From Cliona cf. orientalis (Eukaryota > Porifera > Demospongiae > Clionaida > Clionaidae), in NCBI GenBank assembly GCA_963930775.1, contig OZ005692.1, positions 6,682,135 to 6,746,134 on the forward strand: a DNA stretch of 64,000 nt, read 5' to 3'. The translations under genes and the position numbers were made by a program. The notes below the pieces were generated by a model, which did not search any database, had not been told where the DNA came from, and worked only from the letters and a program-made list of their open reading frames with translations. Positions 57,238-64,000 of the stretch are shown in pieces (the first letter of the stretch is position 1; the number at the start of each line of letters is the position of its first letter).

Positions 57238-58094
57238 AACCCTCACCGCTACATGGATGACTCCCGCGTGTGCTCACTGTGTATACTAGTTCAATATCTG
57301 GAGTATTGAACTACATACCCCGCACCTGAACAAGGTTCTGCATGGTATCGTCTCTTAGTCAGTGCATGATGGGGAAAGGCACCTGGCTATGTCAAAACTG
57401 AAAGCTATGTGACATACCTGAACTGAAATATGCACTTAGAGCCACTGCCTTCAGGGGCGTACCCAGGATTTAATACAGGGGGTTTCTAAGTAGTTGCGCG
57501 CGAAGCGCGCGCGAAAAATTGAGCGACCACGCCCACTTTTAGGGCCACGCCCTCTAATTAACGATCGCCGTTTAGCATGTTTTAGTAACAGTTTGCCAGA
57601 TTCTCGAAGATTTTAGCAAAGAAACACAAGGAAAAACACCAGAGGAGAGTTCTAAGCTAAGATTTAAGAGATTTTAGTGCCTGCAGATGGAATCTGGAAA
57701 CCAAGGGGGTTTCCTATAGCAGCTAAGTCATACTAAGATTATGCTGAATCTGACTGCCAAGGGGGGTTTCCGGGCAACGAGGAAACAACTAAGGTACGCC
57801 CCTGGCCTTGTTTACACTCTATACTGCATTGATAACTGCATGGCACAGAACATGGCAATGATGTAGTCATATAGCTGAGGTATGTGCCATGTAAACAGAT
57901 TGGCAACAGCTGCTCACTACTATATGTACTACTGGGCGGGACTCACTATTCCTTTATGCCGAGTATACCTCGAAGAATGCATGCTTTCTCACAGATGACC
58001 CTTACTAGTTAACACAGGAGGGTTCCAGTGGACGCGGACAAAAATCGCTAAATGATTACAGTAACCCCTCCGCCTACGCGTTGCAGTGAGGGTT
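57238..58094. mobile_element. Transposon with AACCCTCACYGC ends, carrying a nested MITE
   Basis: Left end AACCCTCACCGCTACA and right end complement of AACCCTCACTGCAACG. The interior is homologous to the inverted, shorter copy at 61914-62300 (for example gcacagaa..atggcaat and ctcacagatgacccttac). A second MITE (57452-57804) is inserted inside. Only the right-hand 35 bp has a counterpart in duplication copy 1 (49468-49503). Confidence 0.7.
57452..57804. mobile_element. Nested MITE CAGGGGCGTACC with 5-bp target duplication
   Basis: Ends CAGGGGCGTACC and GGTACGCCCCTG with GCCTT directly repeated on both sides (57447-57451, 57805-57809). The interior has a palindromic gcgcgcgaagcgcgcgc and two ccacgccc words. 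Confidence 0.85.
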
Positions 58095-58582
58095 AATTAG
58101 TCACCTCTTGAATTTTGATATTGTACAGAAAAAATGTAAAATTTATACTGATTAGACTCTATACCCTGTACCACTAATTAAAATTTGTAGATGCACATCA
58201 TAATAATTATTGTTATGAACATTATAATTAGTCATTTTGTTAAAAGCCAAGGCATAATAGTACAGTGTACCATGCTATGAATATTCAGCACACATACTTG
58301 TGAAGCCATTGTTATTTGAAGTGTTCGATGCTACTGCTTCTCTCTAAAATTAATGTATGCAATTTATAATCCCAGGCTGTGTGGTCGAGCTGAAATGGCG
58401 ATCTATATTAAATGTGAACTGGCCGAGTTTAATAAGTGCCAATGGGTATTAGTTAACGGAAAATTATCATAATGGGGTGTGTTATGTATATACCTGTTGT
58501 GATCATATAATGAAGCAAAGGATTGATATTGGCCGGAGTATATTCACATATGCGCATTATACAATTGTGGCATTATACTTAA

Positions 58583-61500
58583 GGTACCATTTAATTGCGT
58601 GGGCGTGAGCGTCAGGAATGGCTAATTCAATTAGCGAATCGTGAAGGGGCGTGGCCGAAGAGGCCATACGAGTGTTTTTGGTCGAAGGTGGGCGTGTCCA
58701 GAATCGGCCAGGGATGATTATGCGCGTGTAATTAGCGACCGGAAGTGGCCCCTGAAGAAAAGGCCGGTAATTGCCCACATCAAAGCAAGATCAAAGCATT
58801 CTTGCTTAAGGTACCATTTAATTGCGTGGGCGTGAGCGTCAGGAATGGCTAATTCAATTAGCGAATCGTGAAGGGGCGTGGCCGAAGAGGCCATACGAGT
58901 GCTTTTGGTCGAAGGTGGGCGTGTCCAGAATCGGCCAGGGATGATTATGCGCGTGTAATTAGCGACTGGAAGTGGCCCCTGAAGAAAAGGCCGGTAATTG
59001 CCCACATCAAAGCATTCTTTCTTAACTATTAACCGCAACGACTTAAAAAAAAAAAAAAAGCTTATTAGGCCTAATTAAGCATGTGGGCGTGTTCCTGGCA
59101 CTGTGTGGAGTGTGTGCGTGTGCATTAATGCAGGTTTTATTGCTTCCGATTGGGCGTGGCTTCACGGGCCAGTGCTTGGACATCGGCGCCTGGGACTTGG
59201 CCTCGGCGATAGGTGGGCGTGTCCCGGATGCGGTGGTGACCTTTGAACCCCGCGAGGAGGCTTTGGGGGCGTGGCAGGAGGTCAAAGGTGAGGCCATGTC
59301 TGTTAATGAGGCACTGTACGGCGGTGCGATCGAGGGGCCTGTACGGCTGGACGGAAGCTGACGATGGTTTGAAGCGGATGTGGTTGCGATGACGTGTTGT
59401 TACTCCGCCCACACAGGAAATGAGGTGAGCTCTTGCGTGGGCGGTGTGGCAGAACGGCCTCCAAGTGTTTGTGTGTGTTTTGGCCTTGAGGAAGCTGTGT
59501 GTTTTAATTGGGATTGATTGTGGGCTTCCGGTGGACATCCGGTGGTTAGTAGGCACTTGATTGAGAATGGTGGTCCTTGGGGAACAGGGTGGGGCTGTTT
59601 TGGGCGTGGCCTGGCCCCTCCCTTCCGGCTCGGCTTCCGGTCCATGGAGGATATTAAATGAACACTTCCGGCTCTAGCAGCCACACCCCTGAGACCTGTG
59701 CAATTAAAAGGGCGTGGTTACACAACATGCACCTCACTAATGACTTTGATGTGGTTTAGGTGTCATATCCCCCACCTCACGCCCACGCAATTTAATGGTA
59801 CCTTAACTATTTACCGCAACGACAAAATTACACACTAAGTAGAAAAAAAAAGAATTTAAAGTAAAGTAATGTTTGAGACTCTGGGAAAACATTCACGACA
59901 AATAATTGATATGAGCATGCAGAATGGGTCTTAACTAGAAGTTTCTAGGAAGCGGAATTTTGATTCACACCTTAGAATTAAAGTTACGGCTCTTTAAAGT
60001 TTTCCCATATGTTTGTATAGGGAAGCCATACGTTTGCAATGTTTTCCGCCCACGCGCTACGTGAAAAACGGGGAATACCCGTGGTGTGCGTTATTTAGAA
60101 ATTTTCTCAAAATTGGAGTATAGGCTGTTTGCTTGCTCTGTATGGCTCTACTGTGCATCCTAGGTGTATTATGTGGTTTTTTGGACAATTTTTTTTCTGC
60201 TTAGTGTGCACGCTAGCTTGAAAAAAAAAAAAAAAAAAAAAAAGCTAATTAGGCCTAATTAAGCATGTGGGCGTGTTCCTGGCACTGTGTGGAGAGTGTG
60301 CGTGTGCGTTAATGCAGGTTTTATTGCTTCCGATTGGGCGTGGCTTCACAGGCCAGTGCTTGGACATCGGGGCCGGGGACTTGGCTGCGGCGATAGGTGG
60401 GCGTGTCCCGGATGCGGTGGTGACCTTTGAACCCGTCCAGGAGGCTTTGGGGGCGTGGCAGGAGGTCAAAGGTGAGGCCATGTCTGTTAATGAGGCACTG
60501 TATGGCGGTGCGATCGAGGGGCCTGTACGGCCGGACGGAAGCTGACGATGGTTTGAAGCGGATGTGGTTGCGATGACGTGTTGTTACTCCGCCCACACAG
60601 GAAATGAGGTGAGCTCTTGCGTGGGCGGTGTGGCAGAACGGCCTCAAAGTGTTTGTGTGTGTTTTGGCCTTGAGGAAGCTGTGTGTTTTAATTGGGATTG
60701 ATTGTGGGCTTCCGGTGGACATCCGGTGGTTAGTAGGCACTTGATTGAGAAAGGTGGTCCTTGGGGAACAGGGTGGGGCTGTTTTGGGCGTGGCCTGGCC
60801 CCTCCCTTCCGGCTCGGCTTCCGGTCCATGGAGGATATTAAATGAACACTTCCGGCTCTAGCAGCCACACCCCTGAGACCTGTGCAATTAAAAGGGCGTG
60901 GTTACACAACATGCACCTCACTAATGACTTTGATGTGGTTTAGGTGTCATATCCCCCACCTCACGCCCACGCAATTTAATGGTACCTTAAACCACAACAA
61001 AGTCATTAGTGAGGTGCATGTTGTGTAACCACGCCCTTTTAACAATCAATCCCAATTAAAACACACAGCTTCCTCAAGGCCAAAACACACACAAACACTT
61101 GGAGGCCGTTCTGCCACACCGCCCACGCAAGAGCTCACCTCATTTCCTGTGTGGGCGGAGTAACAACACGTCATCGCAACCACATCCGCTTCAAACCATC
61201 GTCAGCTTCCGTCCGGCCGTACAGGCCCCTCGATCGCACCGCCGTACAGTGCCTCATTGACATGGCCTCACCTTTGACCTCCTGCCACGCCCCCAAAGCC
61301 TCCTGGACGGGTTCAAAGGTCACCACCGCATCCGGGACACGCCCACCTATCGCCGCAGCCACGTCCCCGGCCCCGATGTCCAAGCACTGGCCTGTGAAGC
61401 CACGCCCAATCGGAAGCAATAAAACCTGCATTAACGCACACGCACACACTCCACACAGTGCCAGGAACACGCCCACATGCTTAATTAGGCCTAATTAGCT

Positions 61501-61763
61501 TCTTTTTTTTTTTTTGTCGTTGCGGTTAATAGTTAAGCAAGAATGCTTTGATCTTGCTTTGATGTGGGCAATTACCGGCCTTTTCTTCAGGGGCCACTTC
61601 CGGTCGCTAATTACACGCGCATAATCATCCCTGGCCGATTCTGGACACGCCCACCTTCGACCAAAAGCACTCGTATGGCCTCTTCGGCCACGCCCCTTCA
61701 CGATTCGCTAATTGAATTAGCCATTCCTGACGCTCACGCCCACGCAATTAAATGGTACCTTAA
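58583..61763. mobile_element. TTAA-specific (piggyBac-like) transposon cluster
   Basis: Modules with ends GGTACCATTTAATTGCGTGG / complement, each bordered by TTAA. Module A occurs at 58583-58804 and 58809-59030; module B at about 59060-59806 and 60243-60989; B again, inverted and partly deleted, at about 60990-61500; A inverted at about 61530-61759. A followed by B (58805-59806) looks like one complete non-autonomous element of about 1 kb; the rest are nested or rearranged copies. The cluster is bordered by TTAA (58579-58582, 61760-61763), and duplication copy 1 has the empty TTAA at 49876-49879. The 85-139 codon frames inside recur in all copies but are by-products of GC-rich repeats. Confidence 0.85.
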
Positions 61764-61913
61764 CTGAGACAGCTATTGTGGTGATATATGTACCTAGCTT
61801 ATCCTACTGGCAGAATGCACCCAAAATGACATAATAAAAAGCTAGTCTGGGTGAAACCCATGAAGCTATATGCTGGGACTTTTTTGGACAGACATCATGG
61901 CTTTCAAATAATT

Positions 61914-62300
61914 AACCCTCGCCGCAAAGCGTAGGCGGAGGGTTACTGCAATCGTTTGGCGATTTTTGTCCGTCCATATGGTAAGGGTCGTCTGAGAGAA
62001 AGTATGCATCTGAGGATTACCAGGCATCAAGGAAGAGTGGTCACGTTAAGTCCTGCCCAGTGGTATGATAGTGTGCAGCCGTGATTGCCATTCTGTGCCT
62101 TGCTGGTCAGTTGTCAATGCAATGACAGTGTAAACAGGCAATGGCTCTCAAGTGCATAATTCAGTTTAAGTAGTCACAGAGGTTTTCAGTTAATATAGCG
62201 ACATAGGCAGGTGCTTTCCATTGAGCAGGCATACACACTGAGATATGCTAGCTATAGATCTACATGTGCATGAGTCATGCATGTGTGTAGCGGTGAGGAT
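61914..62300. mobile_element. Inverted short copy of the AACCCTCACYGC element
   Basis: It runs from aaccctcgccgcaaagcg to gtagcggtgaggatt and is the reverse complement, with deletions, of 57238-58094. It is missing from duplication copy 1, which passes from catggctt straight to aatattcacc near 50050. Confidence 0.65.
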
Positions 62301-62741
62301 TCTGCACTCCTGTGCATTCATTAATATAAGCACACACTTGTGACGGAAACAGATAATCATAATAATCTCTACACAATCTTTGCACAGAGGTGCAGGATTC
62401 CAAATCTTTCCTTCATGTGGTAATCACCCAAATGAAATAACAAGATTAAGTTTATGCTAATAAAATGCATGATCTAACAAGGGCGGAGAACAGGTAGCAA
62501 AAGTGGGGGGGCTCAGACCTTCGACTGTGTACTGTAACAACAGTTAGGCTGTGGGCATATGCCCACAGCCCACCTAGGGGGGTCTGGGGGCATGCTCCCC
62601 CAGAACCCCTAGGAAATTTCGATTCTCTGAGAGTGTTTCTGATGCATTTTGGTGGCGGTTTTTTGGCTGATTTAGTAGCTATTTTTACTCGAGCACTCTT
62701 TTGCAAACACCCAGAACTATGTTGCTGTAATTTATGTATAG

Positions 62742-62842
62742 GTTATATCACGAGGTGGAGGTCTCTACGGGATTTATACACCGAGGGCCGAAGGCCCCGA
62801 GGCTGTGTAAATCCCGTAGAGACCGAACCGAGTGATATAACT
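62742..62842. repeat. Foldback element with palindromic GC core
   Basis: The arms gttatatcacgaggtggaggtctctacgggattta / complement enclose gagggccgaaggccc. It stands about 80 bp before the start codon of the last gene, so it may lie in its promoter. It shares the ttatatcac terminus with the hairpin at 40791. Confidence 0.75.
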
Positions 62843-62919
62843 GACTTGTACCATGGAACCAATCAGATTCTTGCTACATTGGAAACGCATAGCAACGTAC
62901 CGTTCACGAGTCTGTTTCC

Positions 62920-63141
62920 ATGGAAACACTAGCTAGTACACTCAGAACGTTTAGAAGAGCAATGGAAGACGAACTGGACGCCATTCTGTCGCAGCTAAAC
63001 TACGACGACCTCTCCTTCTTCGACGCTCCGTTCCTGCTGAACGACTACAGCACTGACTCCGCCTTATCCGCCAACAACCACGCAGCTACTGACTCCGCCT
63101 CTTCTAATTCATCACGCTCGTACGCTGACGAGAGCTGTGCA
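62920..63141 (+). CDS. First coding exon of an unrecognised gene (continues past window)
   Basis: The ATG at 62920 opens 74 codons up to a plausible donor (tgtgca|gtattg). The product begins METLASTLRTFRRAMEDELD and goes on with an acidic, aromatic stretch (LNYDDLSFFDAPFLL) and a Ser/Asn/Ala-rich tail, a composition like the activation region of a transcription factor, but the family is unknown. Codon use is GC-rich in contrast with the AT-rich sequence that follows. A CCAAT box (aaccaatcag, about 62857-62866) lies some 60 bp upstream. The remaining exons are beyond the window. Confidence 0.55.
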
Positions 63142-64000
63142 GTATTGTACCTTTATATTAGTTATACTTTCTTATGATTATACCTATGAGAACTTTGCAT
63201 TTAATTATACTAAATATACATATAATATACTGTATAATATAATTAAAATTTGTATATGACCAGTATATTTTGTATATATTTATCCTCAGTATTGACTGAC
63301 AATATTATATTATGGCTATATATCTAATATTATATAGCTATATAAAATTATCCATGATATAGTATAGCTTCCTCTTATGAAGTTAGCTATACTGTATAAA
63401 GTGTATAGAATGTATAGTTATACCACTTTATATTTAACCTATACATTATACGTAATTATAGTGTATAATTGTATAACGTATATTATTGTATAATTATTTT
63501 CTATGTCACGATGAGCTGTATAAAGTGTATAGAATGTATAATTATACAGCTTTATATTGAATCTATACATTATATATAATTATACTGTATAATTGTATAA
63601 TGTATATTATCGTATACGTATATAATTATTTTTTCAATATTGAAAGAATAATTATATATGATAATATATACATTATACAATTATACATTATACATGCAAT
63701 TATATCGTATATGTGATGGTCACGATAACTATTGAGGTGTATAAAGTGTATAAAATGTATAACTATACAGCTTTATATTGAATTTATACATTATATATAA
63801 TTATACTGTATATTTGTATAATGTATATTTATTTTATTGTAAAATTATTCTTCGTTGAGCTAATTATAATATAATTATATACTATAACTATTAATTCAAT
63901 ATGAAGTGATATAGCTAGCTATAATGTCTGACACTTGGAAAAAGTGCTTAAACTCGACGGCACGGTTGCTTAAACTTATCACGTCTGACACTTGGAAAAA
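63142..64000. repeat. AT-rich intron with tandem tata/gtata repeats
   Basis: A unit of about 115 bp (gtataaagtgtata(g/a)aatgtata..ctttatattgaat.tatacatta..gtataatgtatatta) occurs three times, at about 63396-63500, 63515-63615 and 63738-63835, each with internal palindromes. At the very end, gtctgacacttggaaaaa is repeated (63926 and 63983), perhaps the edge of another repeat. Confidence 0.65.

Larger units (their letters stand above)
52125..62360. repeat. Segmental duplication, copy 2, expanded by insertions
   Basis: It aligns with 44980-50180 through these pairs: 52125-54360 with 44980-47330; 55040-56990 with 47335-49200; 58095-58582 with 49505-49879; 61764-61910 with 49880-50050. The unmatched parts are insertions: 54397-55037, the tandem at 55421, 57238-58094 and 58583-61763. 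Confidence 0.8.

Noticed and set aside
59083-61498. Open frames of 84-139 codons repeated in the 59-61.5 kb repeats, on both strands
   Set aside because: They lie wholly inside the B module of a TTAA transposon, overlap on opposite strands and reflect GC-rich repeat sequence; no domain or transposase motif is present.
62905-62926. Palindrome gtttccatggaaac at the start codon as an RFX X-box
   Set aside because: The right half site lacks the required pyrimidine of the RGYAAC half, so the match is incomplete and may be chance.

Overview
The window reads as nuclear DNA of an early-branching animal, most likely a demosponge. This is inference from gene content, not a database hit: an animal-type Max bHLH-zipper gene with conserved splice phases, a SMIM15-like gene, GT-AG introns, death-domain genes of the elaborate kind common in sponges and cnidarians, and a dense load of miniature inverted-repeat transposons (MITEs). 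There is no bacterial or organellar organisation.

Layout. 1-3 kb: the 3' end of an unrecognised gene and a small SMIM15-like membrane-protein gene. 3-10.1 kb: Max, nine coding exons, with a C-terminal extension far longer than in vertebrates. 10.4-13.6 kb: a truncated pseudogene copy of the secreted-protein gene found at 22 kb, plus nested MITEs. 14.1-20.6 kb: eight phase-compatible exons that I assemble into one intracellular protein, SAM domain - metzincin-type zinc protease - death domain. 22.0-22.8 kb: an intronless secreted, ependymin-like gene. 23.2-25.0 kb (minus): a type I membrane receptor with one Ig-like domain and a tyrosine-rich tail carrying one ITIM-like motif. 25-33.6 kb: a transposon graveyard. 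33.7-41.9 kb: a large gene for kelch repeats - ROC-like GTPase - COR-like region - death domain. 45-62.4 kb: a segmental duplication carrying two intronless AIG1/GIMAP-like GTPase genes (minus), with a third GTPase fragment between the copies. 62.9 kb: the first exon of an unrecognised gene, followed by AT-rich repeats.

Taken together, the Ig receptor, the two death-domain proteins and the AIG1-like GTPases look like a neighbourhood of recognition and signalling genes of innate-immune type; that functional link is inference. The second copy of the duplication lets insertions be dated relative to the first: a TTAA-specific transposon cluster (58.58-61.76 kb) sits exactly at a TTAA that is still empty in copy 1 (49876-49879).

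Multi-exon genes are given as one span with exon coordinates in the evidence. All splice sites were chosen by eye from GT-AG, reading phase and protein continuity.
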